DNA of 64,000 bases from Indolivaga macrotermitis (GTDB lineage Bacteria > Bacteroidota > Bacteroidia > Bacteroidales > Dysgonomonadaceae): the NCBI RefSeq assembly GCF_900128985.1, contig NZ_FQUC01000017.1:1-64000 (forward strand). Reading direction: 5' to 3'. The notes beneath the pieces are model-generated. The model was not told where the DNA came from. It saw nothing but the letters and a program-made list of their open reading frames with translations, and did no database searches. The position numbers and the translations under genes were made by a program. Of this stretch, positions 44,282 to 53,072 are shown one piece after another. Each line of letters begins with the position of its first letter. Position 1 is the stretch's first letter.

Positions 44282-46747
44282 TTATTGCTGTCCGCCCCCT
44301 GACTGTTCGGCAGATCCGCCCCCCATCGCGTCATCATTATTAATACTTCTGGCAGCTTTCTTTATCTGTGCCTTCATCTCTCCGAAACGGTATGACACAG
44401 AGAAGTTAAATGATTGGTTCTTATTATAGTTTATACTTTCTGCAAGGTATTCGGTAGTGTGTTCTTTCCGTGTAAATTTCAATTCTTTCTGGAAAGGATT
44501 CACTGCCGATACATTGAAAGTCAGCTTATCCGCCAGAAAACTCTTTGACAATCCGAAACTATGATAACTAAATCCACTTCTTTTCCCTAATAGATTCACA
44601 TTTCCTGTCCGCCCTCCAAATCCTGCCGAAAATTTAAATGCTTGCGGAAAAGTATATTGAAAATTAGTAAACAGGCGACCGGTAAAACCTGTATTCGTCA
44701 TCCATTCGCCAGGTGAACCATATCCTCTGATATCTGTATAACCGACTGATGTATTGGCTGTAAATCTGATTTTAGACATAGGTGTCCAGCTTACATAGTT
44801 AAAGAGCGAAACCTCACGCTTTTTCCCCACGTTGCCATAAGTCCTGATAATAGTATTTCCTTCAAGCCGTGTTACATCCTCAACCGAGTTGTTTACAATA
44901 TTATAGGACACACTGGTATTCATATTGAATTTAGGCGTAAACAAGCTATAATTCAAGTTGATGTTGTGTGATTTAACAGCATCCAGATCGGGATTTCCAT
45001 ATGAAATAGTGGTCGTATCCGAAGAGTTTACATACGGATTCAGTTGCCAGATTCCGGGACGGGATATACGCATATTATATCCTAATCTGATTGTTTGGGA
45101 AGTAGCCAACTGATACGAAACCGTTGCTGATGGTACTATATTAGAATAGTCTGTCTTGAAATTTTGTTCTGAATCCAGAGGGAATCTTGCTTCGAGATTT
45201 GTTCCTTCATAACGGGCACCCGCTTTAAATCCCCATTTCTTTATCTTGGCTGTATATCCTAAATAGGCGGAAAATATATCCTGTTCATGTTTAAACTTAT
45301 CATTCGACGATGCAATATCTGTCCAGACACCTGTCTCCGGATCATAGTCCTGCCGTCCACTACGGCTATCGCTTAAACGGATAATATACTTCAATCCGGC
45401 TTCCAACGTATGGATTTTCGAAAAGGGAGTTGTATAATCTACCTGAAAGGTATGCTCTTTGGTGCTCCCATCTGAGTATTGATCTGTTCCAAAATCTCTA
45501 AAAGCCAGTACATTTTCGTAAGCTACACGGGATGCCCAATCATCCGGCGATGTCTGGTACCGGTATGAAGCGGTAAACAACCTGTCTTTATTTTTTGCCG
45601 ACGTGTTCTGATAATCGACTTTGACACTGGTAGAGCCATATGTATAATCGTTTACTGCATTTTGGTTATATTCCTGTTGGGTAATATTACTCACATCCGC
45701 ATATTTTGTTGTTCCATAAGACTTCGAAGTGCCATCGCCTCCATATTTGCTAAATCCGATATTAACCAGATTCAATGTATCTATCTCGTAACTAAGCTCG
45801 CCTCCCCCGTATTGTCCGTTCCCTGAATATTTATTACGTCCGGTTGTTTCAACAAAATGCCTTTGTTCGACACCAAAATACTCTCTTGACGAAGACATAT
45901 TAGACCAAGGGCTTTTGTAATCGTAATAATTATAATTACCCGTAAAACCTAGTTTTCCTTTTTTGAATGACAAAAACCCTCCCAGCCCGTATCCTCCACG
46001 GGTATCAGCACGTCCGTTTAAAGTAGCCGTGTAACCTCCCATAGAAGTTTCTTTATTGGTTATAATATTTATAATACCGGCAAGTCCTTCGGCATCGTAT
46101 TTGGGTCCGGGGTCTGTTATCACTTCTATATTTTTAATAGAGCTGGCAGGCATACTTTTCAGTACATCCTTAGGATTACTGGCCAACATACTCGAGGGTT
46201 TTCCATCCAGATAAATTTTATAACTGGTCGACCCTTTCAATTCAATATTATCTTCGGCATCTATTGTTACCATCGGTACTTTTCTCAGCATATCCATGAC
46301 ATTACTCGTTTTCGAGTCGGGATCATCTTCCAGACTATAGGTAATTTTATCCATATCGACTTTTACCAATGGGCGCTGAGCCGACACTACGACTTCCGAC
46401 AACGTAGTCTTATCTCCTCTTAAAAAAATATTCCCGAGATCTACTGTATTTCCGCTACCTACGGAAAAAGCTTTCTCAACAGGTTCTTTGCCTAAATATT
46501 GAATATTCAAAACAAACTCGCCTTTCTTTGTCATAGCAAAGTTAAATGCGCCTCCATCGTCCGTTACCACAGCTTTCTCCAAGACCGACGGCTTCCCTGC
46601 GGGCGTTATTCGTATTGTAGCATATGGTATTGTTTCTTGCGTAAGGGAATCCATCACAACTCCTTTTACGGTTACTTTCGATGTTTGGGAGAATGCTGTT
46701 ATAGGTAATAGCAGCATAAGCAGATAGAGCGGGCGTATGATTTTCAT
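44282..46747 (-). CDS. TonB-dependent receptor-like outer-membrane protein
   Basis: The 821-residue product has a signal peptide (MKIIRPLYLLMLLLPITAFS), an N-terminal carboxypeptidase-regulatory-like domain (KVTVKGVVMDSLTQETIPYA, about 22-100), a plug domain (VMDMLRKVPMVTIDAEDNIE, IEVITDPGPKYDAEGLAGII, about 115-215) and a beta-barrel. It matches the outer-membrane-barrel group that lacks a SusD partner, and no SusD gene lies nearby. Substrate unknown. The C-terminal tail is Gly/Ser/Gln-rich (DDAMGGGSAEQSGGGQQ) after the last strand (FNFSVSYRFG), which is unusual for a barrel that normally ends in a strand. Confidence 0.9.
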   Translation of the reverse strand: MKIIRPLYLLMLLLPITAFSQTSKVTVKGVVMDSLTQETIPYATIRITPAGKPSVLEKAVVTDDGGAFNFAMTKKGEFVLNIQYLGKEPVEKAFSVGSGNTVDLGNIFLRGDKTTLSEVVVSAQRPLVKVDMDKITYSLEDDPDSKTSNVMDMLRKVPMVTIDAEDNIELKGSTSYKIYLDGKPSSMLASNPKDVLKSMPASSIKNIEVITDPGPKYDAEGLAGIINIITNKETSMGGYTATLNGRADTRGGYGLGGFLSFKKGKLGFTGNYNYYDYKSPWSNMSSSREYFGVEQRHFVETTGRNKYSGNGQYGGGELSYEIDTLNLVNIGFSKYGGDGTSKSYGTTKYADVSNITQQEYNQNAVNDYTYGSTSVKVDYQNTSAKNKDRLFTASYRYQTSPDDWASRVAYENVLAFRDFGTDQYSDGSTKEHTFQVDYTTPFSKIHTLEAGLKYIIRLSDSRSGRQDYDPETGVWTDIASSNDKFKHEQDIFSAYLGYTAKIKKWGFKAGARYEGTNLEARFPLDSEQNFKTDYSNIVPSATVSYQLATSQTIRLGYNMRISRPGIWQLNPYVNSSDTTTISYGNPDLDAVKSHNINLNYSLFTPKFNMNTSVSYNIVNNSVEDVTRLEGNTIIRTYGNVGKKREVSLFNYVSWTPMSKIRFTANTSVGYTDIRGYGSPGEWMTNTGFTGRLFTNFQYTFPQAFKFSAGFGGRTGNVNLLGKRSGFSYHSFGLSKSFLADKLTFNVSAVNPFQKELKFTRKEHTTEYLAESINYNKNQSFNFSVSYRFGEMKAQIKKAARSINNDDAMGGGSAEQSGGGQQ

Positions 46748-46816
46748 CTAAATGGTCTTTTAGGTTTAATTTTAAGGTTTATGGATGATAAATCCATCAC
46801 TTTAAAAGTTGTTATT

Positions 46817-46824
46817 CAAATTTA
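46817..46824 (-). promoter_or_regulatory. Candidate -7 box for the TonB-dependent receptor gene
   Basis: The minus strand reads TAAATTTG, fitting TAnnTTTG, about 70 nt upstream of the start at 46747. No -33 TTTG at the right distance. Confidence 0.4.
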
Positions 46825-46932
46825 TATAGTGTCTGTTTTTAGTCTTATCCTAATTCTATACTTCCTGGGTTTGTGTTAATTTATACTTTAATCTTTTACG
46901 GGCTACATTCCGTATAAGTTAATATTCTTTTA

Positions 46933-46940
46933 TACCTTTG
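46933..46940 (+). promoter_or_regulatory. Candidate -7 box for the MATE transcript
   Basis: TACCTTTG followed by CACC fits the Bacteroidetes -7 box. It lies about 50 nt before the leader ORF at 46991 and about 245 nt before the MATE start, so the transcript would have a long leader. Confidence 0.5.
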
Positions 46941-46990
46941 CACCTCTAAAATCGGCATAATTTTAGGTTAAATATAATAGAATATATGAT

Positions 46991-47074
46991 ATGTCGCAAA
47001 TTGATTTAAATAATCACGATTATCAAGTCATTTTCACTCTTTTTTTTCTATTAGCTTTTAAAAGTATAAAATAA
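46991..47074 (+). CDS. Possible 27-residue leader peptide upstream of the MATE gene
   Basis: An ATG at 46991 opens a 28-codon frame ending in TAA at 47072-47074. The peptide starts MSQIDLNNHDYQVIF and ends FLLAFKSIK, with a hydrophobic middle. Its stop overlaps an A/T stem (AGCTTTTA at 47053-47060 and TAAAAGCT at 47072-47079), and a terminator hairpin follows at 47105. This is the shape of a translation-controlled attenuator, but chance is possible for a frame this short. Confidence 0.4.
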   Translation: MSQIDLNNHDYQVIFTLFFLLAFKSIK

Positions 47075-47104
47075 AAGCTCAATTAACTATCAGTACATTT
47101 TTTC

Positions 47105-47147
47105 ACGGAACGTTTTTTAAGGGGCAGAATCGCGTTTCCGTTTTTTT
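47105..47147 (+). terminator. Terminator-like hairpin in the MATE leader (possible attenuator)
   Basis: ACGGAACG (47105-47112) pairs with CGTTTCCGT (47133-47141), with one bulge and a 20-nt loop, and the stem runs into TTTTTTT (47141-47147). It lies 39 nt upstream of the MATE start codon and inside the predicted leader, so it could stop transcription before the gene. Confidence 0.5.
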
Positions 47148-47186
47148 GACTCCGATGCTCTTCACCTTTTTAAATTTTACATTGCG

Positions 47187-48575
47187 ATGCAAAACGTTGC
47201 AAATATTGAAGAATTAGAAAATAAACAAATCTCACGATTATTATGGCAGTACGCACTCCCTGCCATTGTGGGAACGATGGTCAACTCCCTTTATAATGTT
47301 ATAGACCGTATATTTATCGGGTTATGGGTCGGTGACGACGCAATATCAGCTCTGGGTCTCGTATTACCTATTATGAACATTACCGCAGCTGTAGGTATGC
47401 TGGTGGGCGCCGGATCGGCAAGCCGCATTTCGATATTTCTGGGTAAGAAAGATATAGTTACAGCAGAAAAAATAGCCGGAACCTCTTTCGTTATGACTCT
47501 TATACTAAGCGGTATCGTCATACTGGGCTTACTCCTTTTCCTCGATCCTGTATTGAGATATGCCGGAGCCAGTGATGTTACATTGCCTTACGCACGCGAC
47601 TTTCTGGTCATTTTCCTTCCGGGAAACCTATTCCTGTCACTTTGCTTCAACTTCAATAATATGATGAGAGCATCGGGATACCCGAAGAAAGCGATGATAA
47701 CCATGCTTATCAGTGTAGTTACCAATATTATATTAGCACCTATTTTTATCCATTATCTCGGCTGGGGAATCAAAGGTGCTGCCACAGCTACATTTATAGC
47801 TATGGTCGTCGGTTTTATTTTTGTGATGCAACATTTTATGAATCCACGCAGCTTTATAAAGCTACGGGTAAAGAATTTACGCCTTTCTAAAAAAATAGTT
47901 TGGTCTATAACCTCTATCGGGATGTCGCCGTTCTTTATGCAGTTAGCTGCATCTGCCGTTATCTTCTTCATCATTTTCCAACTCCGCAAAGCTGCAGGAG
48001 ATGATACACATGCCGGAGATATGGCTATAGGAGCATATACGATAGCCAATACACTATTGATGCTGATTGTAATGGTAGTAATAGGACTTACTCAGGGTAT
48101 GCAACCGATAGTAGGATATAACTATGGAGCTAAAAATTATATACGGGTAAAGGATACTGTCGTTTATACGATAAAAATAGGTATGGCTATCACTACCTTC
48201 GGATTCATATTAGGATTCTTCTTTCCTCATATATTCGTTAGTTTTTTCAATCCGGGACCTATTCTGGCGGAAGATTCGGTTAATGCCTTACGGATACTTA
48301 TTATCTGCTTTCCGTTAGTCGGATTTCAGCTTGTAGTGACTAACTTTTTCCAGTGTATAGGACAAGCCGGAAAATCTATTCTGCTGAGTTTAACCCGTCA
48401 GGTTTTGTTCCTTGTTCCGGCATTGTTTATAATGCCTCAGTATTTCGGGCTAAATGGAGTCTGGATGTCAATCCCTATCGCAGACTCTCTGGCTACAGTC
48501 ACTACTTTGATATTGTTTGTGATGCAAGTTAGGATACTGAAAAGAGAGGAAGCTTTACATAGTGATACTATTTGA
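47187..48575 (+). CDS. MATE-family multidrug exporter
   Basis: The 462-residue membrane protein has about 12 helices and two similar halves typical of MATE transporters, which export cationic compounds and drugs in exchange for Na+ or H+. Features seen include QYALPAIVGTMVNSLYNVID near the N-terminus (Asn and Asp in helix 1), GAGSASRISIFLGKKD, and QGMQPIVGYNYGAKN in the second half. The substrate cannot be told from sequence. The gene has a long leader with a candidate leader peptide and terminator hairpin, which would fit inducible expression, and a bidirectional terminator at 48594. Confidence 0.93.
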   Translation: MQNVANIEELENKQISRLLWQYALPAIVGTMVNSLYNVIDRIFIGLWVGDDAISALGLVLPIMNITAAVGMLVGAGSASRISIFLGKKDIVTAEKIAGTSFVMTLILSGIVILGLLLFLDPVLRYAGASDVTLPYARDFLVIFLPGNLFLSLCFNFNNMMRASGYPKKAMITMLISVVTNIILAPIFIHYLGWGIKGAATATFIAMVVGFIFVMQHFMNPRSFIKLRVKNLRLSKKIVWSITSIGMSPFFMQLAASAVIFFIIFQLRKAAGDDTHAGDMAIGAYTIANTLLMLIVMVVIGLTQGMQPIVGYNYGAKNYIRVKDTVVYTIKIGMAITTFGFILGFFFPHIFVSFFNPGPILAEDSVNALRILIICFPLVGFQLVVTNFFQCIGQAGKSILLSLTRQVLFLVPALFIMPQYFGLNGVWMSIPIADSLATVTTLILFVMQVRILKREEALHSDTI

Positions 48576-48593
48576 GAACAGGATAGTTATAGT

Positions 48594-48629
48594 AAAAAAA
48601 GAGAGACTAAAGTTTAGCCTCTCTTTTTT
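48594..48629. terminator. Bidirectional terminator after MATE and the nucleotidyltransferase
   Basis: A 17-bp stem with one mismatch: AAAAAAGAGAGACTAAA (48594-48610, approx.) and TTTAGCCTCTCTTTTTT (48613-48629), very short loop. Poly-A and poly-T ends allow use on both strands, between two convergent genes. Confidence 0.75.
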
Positions 48630-48651
48630 ATTCATATCATGTTATTTATCC

Positions 48652-49572
48652 TTATTTCCACAGAGGGCTTGGATATTCTCCATTATCAGCCAATTGTTGC
48701 AGTTTAGCAACTACACCATCACGGTCTTCGGAATAAGTTACCCCAAACCATTTAGATGTGGTATCCAATACTTTTACATCGGCAGTTTTATTTGTAATAA
48801 GATGATCTACCATTAATGGAATGAAATATTCTGCTTTGAGGTTACTTTGGTTCAACTCTAAAAACTTAACGAAATATTCCGCTGAATACTGGAAATATTC
48901 GGGTGTAAATCCCCACATATTCATCGATACAGGTGTATTTTCGGCTAATTCGTACCAATAATTCTCTGCATCTTTATACTGGATCTTACCGTCTTTGCGC
49001 TCGATATGAGTTCTTTCAACCACACTGGTAAGGAATCCGTCTTTATCTGTTTCGCAAACACCGCGTGCTACAGAACCGCTTTCCGACAATGTATTACACA
49101 AACGATATCCAACCATACAATAATGATTTTTACTACCTTCGAGATTTGTCAGGAATTTAGCCAAAGTTTCGAAACCGTCACGACCATAAAAGTCATCTGC
49201 ATTAATTACGGCAAACGGTTCTTTGATTACATCTTTTCCCATCAATACCGCATGGTTTGTACCCCATGGTTTTACCCTATCGGCATGAACTGTAAACCCT
49301 TCGGGTAAATCTGTCAATTCCTGAAATACTATTTCAACCGGAATATGCTTATCATATTTAGATGCTATTTTTTCTACAAACTCTTTTTCGAAAGACTTAC
49401 GGATAACAAATACTAGTTTTCCGAACCCGCTTTTAACTGCATCATAGATCGAATAATCCATGATAGTCTCACCATTGGGACCTAGTCCATCCAGTTGTTT
49501 TAGTCCTCCATAACGGCTACCCATTCCGGCAGCAAGTACAAATAACGTTGGTTTCATTTGGTTTAGTTTCAT
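48652..49572 (-). CDS. Nucleotidyltransferase-family protein
   Basis: The 306-residue product (MKLNQMKPTLF; the second Met at 49557 may be the real start) has the nucleotidyltransferase signature LFVLAAGMGSRYGGLKQLDG near the N-terminus and AVINADDFYGRDGFETLAKF in the middle, with Asp of the DD motif as a metal ligand. A C-terminal region (TSKWFGVTYSEDRDGVVAKL) is typical of the Bacteroidetes group. The family transfers NMP onto sugar phosphates, such as glucose- or mannose-1-phosphate; which one cannot be told here. It is a single gene with a TAACTTTG box at 49589. Confidence 0.87.
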   Translation of the reverse strand: MKLNQMKPTLFVLAAGMGSRYGGLKQLDGLGPNGETIMDYSIYDAVKSGFGKLVFVIRKSFEKEFVEKIASKYDKHIPVEIVFQELTDLPEGFTVHADRVKPWGTNHAVLMGKDVIKEPFAVINADDFYGRDGFETLAKFLTNLEGSKNHYCMVGYRLCNTLSESGSVARGVCETDKDGFLTSVVERTHIERKDGKIQYKDAENYWYELAENTPVSMNMWGFTPEYFQYSAEYFVKFLELNQSNLKAEYFIPLMVDHLITNKTADVKVLDTTSKWFGVTYSEDRDGVVAKLQQLADNGEYPSPLWK

Positions 49573-49588
49573 TTAATGTTATGAACCA

Positions 49589-49596
49589 CAAAGTTA
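49589..49596 (-). promoter_or_regulatory. Candidate -7 box for the 48652 gene
   Basis: The minus strand reads TAACTTTG, fitting TAnnTTTG, 16 nt upstream of the first ATG (49572) and 31 nt upstream of the second (49557). The shorter start would leave a more usual leader. No clear -33 is seen. Confidence 0.45.
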
Positions 49597-49704
49597 GTTT
49601 TTTTGAAACAATAGCGCGTTTTTTCTAAGACAAAAAGGGTATAAGGTTAATCTCGCCAATATTAATTACATACAGCCTTTCTTTTTGCACCACTCATATT
49701 ATAA

Positions 49705-51831
49705 TCACTGGTCGAGGCCTTTCATCGATAAGGCGACCCTTTTGCGGGCAACATCTACTGATATAACTTTTGCCTGTACATACTGATGCAGAGACACTAT
49801 CTCCGTAGGATCAGATACAAAACGATCGGCCAACTCCGAGATATGTACCAACCCGTTCTCTTTGATCCCGACATCAACAAAACAACCAAAATTAGTTACA
49901 TTTGTTACGATACCCGGCAGAATCATTCCCTCCCGTAAATCTTCGATTGTTTTAATTGAGGGATCGAACTCAAAAGCCTGTATCTTCTTTCGTGGATCGC
50001 GCCCCGGTTTATCCAGCTCCTGAATAATGTCATTAAGGGTTGGTAATCCAACTTTGTCATTCACATATTTATTCAGATCCAGTTTTTTCTTTAATTCTTT
50101 ATTATCGATCAAATCTTTAATATTACATTTCAGATCTTTAGCCATCGTTTCCACAATATGATAACTCTCAGGGTGAACAGACGAGTTATCCAACGGATTC
50201 TGAGCATCGGCAATACGAAGGAATCCGGCACACTGCTCAAATGCTTTTTCACCCATACGGGGTACTTTCATCAATTCTTTTCTTGTTTTGAATGCTCCAT
50301 GTTCGGCTCTATAATCGACGATATTTTGTGCCAGTGTAGGTCCCAAGCCCGATATATAAGTCAGAAGATGCTTACTCGCAGTATTTACATTGACCCCGAC
50401 CAAGTTTACACAACTTTCGACAGTTAAGTCCAGTGACTTTTTCAGCTTTGTCTGATCTACATCGTGCTGGTACTGGCCTACTCCTATCGATTTCGGATCT
50501 ATTTTCACTAATTCGGCTAACGGATCCATAAGTCGACGACCGATAGAGACTGCACCACGTACTGTGACATCGTATTCAGGAAATTCTTCCCTCGCTATTT
50601 TTGATGCCGAATAAATAGATGCGCCATTTTCACTTACAACAAATACCTGAACCTCTTTTTCGTAACGGAGGTTAGTTATGAAGTGCTCTGTTTCGCGGCT
50701 GGCTGTACCATTACCTATAGCAATAGCATCTATTTTATATGTAGAAACCAGCTGTACTATTTTATTTCCGGCTTTATGAGTTTCATTCTGTGGCGGATGC
50801 GGATAAACAGCTTCATTATGCAACAAATTCCCTTGTGCATCCAGACAAACGACCTTACAACCGGTACGATATCCCGGGTCGATACCCAACACCCGTTTTT
50901 GTCCCAATGGCGCAGCCAATAGTAACTGACGCAGATTTTCGGTAAAAACGCGGATTGCTTCTTCGTCAGCAACCTCCTTCGATGCTGCTGCAAATTCGGT
51001 CTCTATTGACGATTTCAGCAAACGCTTATATGCATCCTTCACAGCGGCCTCTACATATTCTGATGCTTCGGTCGATCCTTTCACAAACTTGCGGTTAAGG
51101 CGTTCGAGTGCATCTTCTTCTTCGGGACTGATATTTATTTTGAGAAAGCCTTCGGCCTCTCCCCTTCTCATTGCTAATAAACGATGGGACGAACAACGGC
51201 TAAGACGTTCTTCGAGATCAAAATAATCCCTGTATTTATCGCCTTCTTCCTCTTTTCCTTTAACTACTTTCGAAGTAATAAATGCTTCCCGTTGAAATAA
51301 ATTACGAATAGTATTACGTGCCGATTCGTCTTCACTAACCCATTCGGCTATAATATCACAAGCGCCATTAATAGCCTCCTTCACATCATTAACTTCACCT
51401 TTTACATACGCCAAAGCCTTAGACTCCACATCGAAACGCTGCTGAAGCATCAAAGCCTGTGCTAACCCTTCGAGTCCTTTCTTCCGGGCTATTTCCGCAC
51501 GGGTCTGCCGTTTGGGTTTATATGGCAGGTAAATATCTTCCAGTTCTGTTGCATTCCAGCAATTTTCGATTCTGGATTTTAATTCTGGTGTTAGTTTGTC
51601 CTGTTCTTCAATTGTCTTTAAGATTGTCTCCCTACGCTTGTTCAGTTCAGTCAGTTTATCGTAATGCTCTTTGATAGCTGCTATCTGTACTTCATCAAGT
51701 CCTCCGGTCGCTTCTTTCCGGTAACGGCTAATGAAGGGGATGGTAGCTCCGCTATCTAACAGGTCGATTGTTTTTTCGATCTGGGTCTCGCGGATATTTA
51801 ATGCTGAAGATATTAGTTTATTAATGGTCAT
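49705..51831 (-). CDS. tex: Tex-family RNA-binding transcription accessory protein
   Basis: The 708-residue cytosolic protein has the Tex order: N-terminal helical domain (TINKLISSALNIRETQIEKT, PFISRYRKEATGGLDEVQIA), a YqgF-like RNase H fold (RVLGIDPGYRTGCKVVCLD, about residues 318-336), a helix-hairpin-helix region (TYISGLGPTLAQNIVDYRAE) and a C-terminal S1 RNA-binding domain (GMILPGIVTNVTNFGCFVDV). Tex binds nucleic acid and influences transcription; the exact role differs between species. The gene is divergent from the flavodoxin gene, with 204 nt between them. Length is slightly below the usual 720-780. Confidence 0.96.
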   Translation of the reverse strand: MTINKLISSALNIRETQIEKTIDLLDSGATIPFISRYRKEATGGLDEVQIAAIKEHYDKLTELNKRRETILKTIEEQDKLTPELKSRIENCWNATELEDIYLPYKPKRQTRAEIARKKGLEGLAQALMLQQRFDVESKALAYVKGEVNDVKEAINGACDIIAEWVSEDESARNTIRNLFQREAFITSKVVKGKEEEGDKYRDYFDLEERLSRCSSHRLLAMRRGEAEGFLKINISPEEEDALERLNRKFVKGSTEASEYVEAAVKDAYKRLLKSSIETEFAAASKEVADEEAIRVFTENLRQLLLAAPLGQKRVLGIDPGYRTGCKVVCLDAQGNLLHNEAVYPHPPQNETHKAGNKIVQLVSTYKIDAIAIGNGTASRETEHFITNLRYEKEVQVFVVSENGASIYSASKIAREEFPEYDVTVRGAVSIGRRLMDPLAELVKIDPKSIGVGQYQHDVDQTKLKKSLDLTVESCVNLVGVNVNTASKHLLTYISGLGPTLAQNIVDYRAEHGAFKTRKELMKVPRMGEKAFEQCAGFLRIADAQNPLDNSSVHPESYHIVETMAKDLKCNIKDLIDNKELKKKLDLNKYVNDKVGLPTLNDIIQELDKPGRDPRKKIQAFEFDPSIKTIEDLREGMILPGIVTNVTNFGCFVDVGIKENGLVHISELADRFVSDPTEIVSLHQYVQAKVISVDVARKRVALSMKGLDQ

Positions 51832-52035
51832 TGGTATATAAAGTGTTATATTTTTATCGTAATTTATTGTATTTTAACCGTTAGTCTATAGTTTCACAAT
51901 CACTTATCCTTATTTATTAGTAGAAAAACCAACAAATATCATTATTTATTGGTATTGTACAGACAATGAAATCCCTTTTACTTTGTATTCAGATTAAAAC
52001 CAAATTATTTATCACTTTTCAATTAAATAATAAAC

Positions 52036-52536
52036 ATGGCAAAGATAGGCATATACTACGGTTCTACAACCGGTAACACTCAAGATTTAGCTGACCGTAT
52101 CGCAAAAGCTCTTAATGTTGCTTCGGCTGACGTACACGATGTAAGTTCGGCTGCTGCTGATTTCAACCCTTATGATGTTGTCCTGTTTGGTGGATCAACA
52201 ATGGGCATGGGCGATTTTCAGGACGATTGGGAAACTTTTATCGACGATGTGAAAGATGCCGATCTTAATGGTAAAAAAGTTGCCTTGTTTGGCTGTGGTG
52301 ACTCTGTATCTTACAGCGACACTTTTGGTGATGCCTTAGGTAAAATATACGAGGTAATCAAGAATAAAGGATGCCAGCTAATCGGAAGAACTTCTATAGA
52401 AGGTTACACTTTTGATAGTTCCGAGGCTGTAGTTGACGGTCAGTTCGTAGGATTACTTATCGACGAAGATAATGAATCAAACCTGACAGATCAGAGAGTA
52501 GCTCTTTGGTTAGAAGATTTGAAAAAACAAATTTGA
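52036..52536 (+). CDS. fldA: Long-chain flavodoxin
   Basis: The 166-residue FMN protein carries low-potential electrons, replacing ferredoxin when iron is scarce. The phosphate-binding loop GSTTGNTQDLADRIAKAL, the isoalloxazine loops GGSTMGMGDFQDDWETFIDD and GCGDSVSYSDTFGDALGKIY (the extra stretch after this marks the long-chain type) are clear. The next gene, 35 nt downstream, encodes a DUF2023 protein. A weak TTACTTTG box at about 51979 may be the promoter. Confidence 0.96.
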   Translation: MAKIGIYYGSTTGNTQDLADRIAKALNVASADVHDVSSAAADFNPYDVVLFGGSTMGMGDFQDDWETFIDDVKDADLNGKKVALFGCGDSVSYSDTFGDALGKIYEVIKNKGCQLIGRTSIEGYTFDSSEAVVDGQFVGLLIDEDNESNLTDQRVALWLEDLKKQI

Positions 52537-52571
52537 TATACACCATATTAATCAATCTTTTTATATAGTCT

Positions 52572-52919
52572 ATGCAGGTTTTTAATCATCATATCTACGA
52601 ATTCAAGAAAGGAGTACGCGACATGGTTCTCTGTACACTCTCAGCCAATCTGGAAGATAAAGTGATAGCAAAACTCGAACGAAATGGCATTTGCTATATG
52701 ATACAAAGGTTAAGAAAGGGCAATATCAATGTCTTTTTCGGGAAAGAAGAATGTCTTGTTGTAATAAACAAACTGTGCAAAAACAGGTCTCTGGACCAGC
52801 TTTCGCCGGAAGAAGATTTTATGATCGGTACGCTTTTGGGCTACAGTGTCTGTGAACAATGCCGCCGTTATTGTAAAAGGAAGAAAACAGAGAGCGAAGT
52901 CATAGTAGAAAATATGTAA
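52572..52919 (+). CDS. DUF2023 protein encoded beside flavodoxin
   Basis: The 115-residue protein matches DUF2023 (QVFNHHIYEFKKGVRDMVLC, IDQLSPEEDFMIGTLLGYSV-like, with CEQCRRYCKRK at the end). The family is small, of unknown function, and is often encoded next to a flavodoxin gene, which suggests a partner role. Cys residues at 21, 41, 60, 68, 95, 98 and 102 are notable, and the CxxC (CEQC) could bind metal. Start ATG 52572 lies 35 nt past fldA. Confidence 0.85.
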   Translation: MQVFNHHIYEFKKGVRDMVLCTLSANLEDKVIAKLERNGICYMIQRLRKGNINVFFGKEECLVVINKLCKNRSLDQLSPEEDFMIGTLLGYSVCEQCRRYCKRKKTESEVIVENM

Positions 52920-52928
52920 AAATATATA

Positions 52929-52977
52929 GCATTCGGCGTTACTCAGTAACAAAACAGGCCGAAAAGCCTTAGAATGC
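52929..52977 (+). other. Small structured element after the DUF2023 gene
   Basis: Nested arms GCATTC (52929-52934) and GAATGC (52972-52977) enclose a GTTAC-TCA-GTAAC hairpin (52938-52950) and a second GGC/GCC-type hairpin (52957-52968). This looks like a three-way folded RNA of about 49 nt. It is too small for a tRNA, and no T-tract follows. Confidence 0.35.
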
Positions 52978-53029
52978 CATACTCAATATAGTGAATCATT
53001 TCTATTGATAGTTTTTTAGTTGATCATTT

Positions 53030-53067
53030 AATAGCCTCATGACGGGATGTCAAGAGGCTATTCTTTT
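53030..53067 (+). terminator. Terminator after the flavodoxin unit
   Basis: A 14-bp stem with one mismatch (AATAGCCTCATGAC 53030-53043, GTCAAGAGGCTATT 53049-53062), loop GGGAT, then CTTTTTAT. It lies close to the convergent end of the nitroreductase gene and could work for both. Confidence 0.6.
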
Positions 53068-53072
53068 TATCT

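Larger units (their letters stand above)
46748..47186. other. 439-bp region between the TonB receptor and MATE genes
   Basis: Divergent promoters lie here: CAAATTTA (46817-46824, minus) for the receptor and TACCTTTG (46933-46940, plus) for the MATE side. On the plus side a possible leader ORF (46991-47074), an A/T stem (47053-47079) and a terminator-like hairpin (47105-47147) follow. The rest shows nothing. Confidence 0.55.

Noticed and set aside
52929-52977. The three-way fold after DUF2023 as a tRNA
   Set aside because: At 49 nt it is too short, and no anticodon or T-loop pattern (TTCGA) is present.
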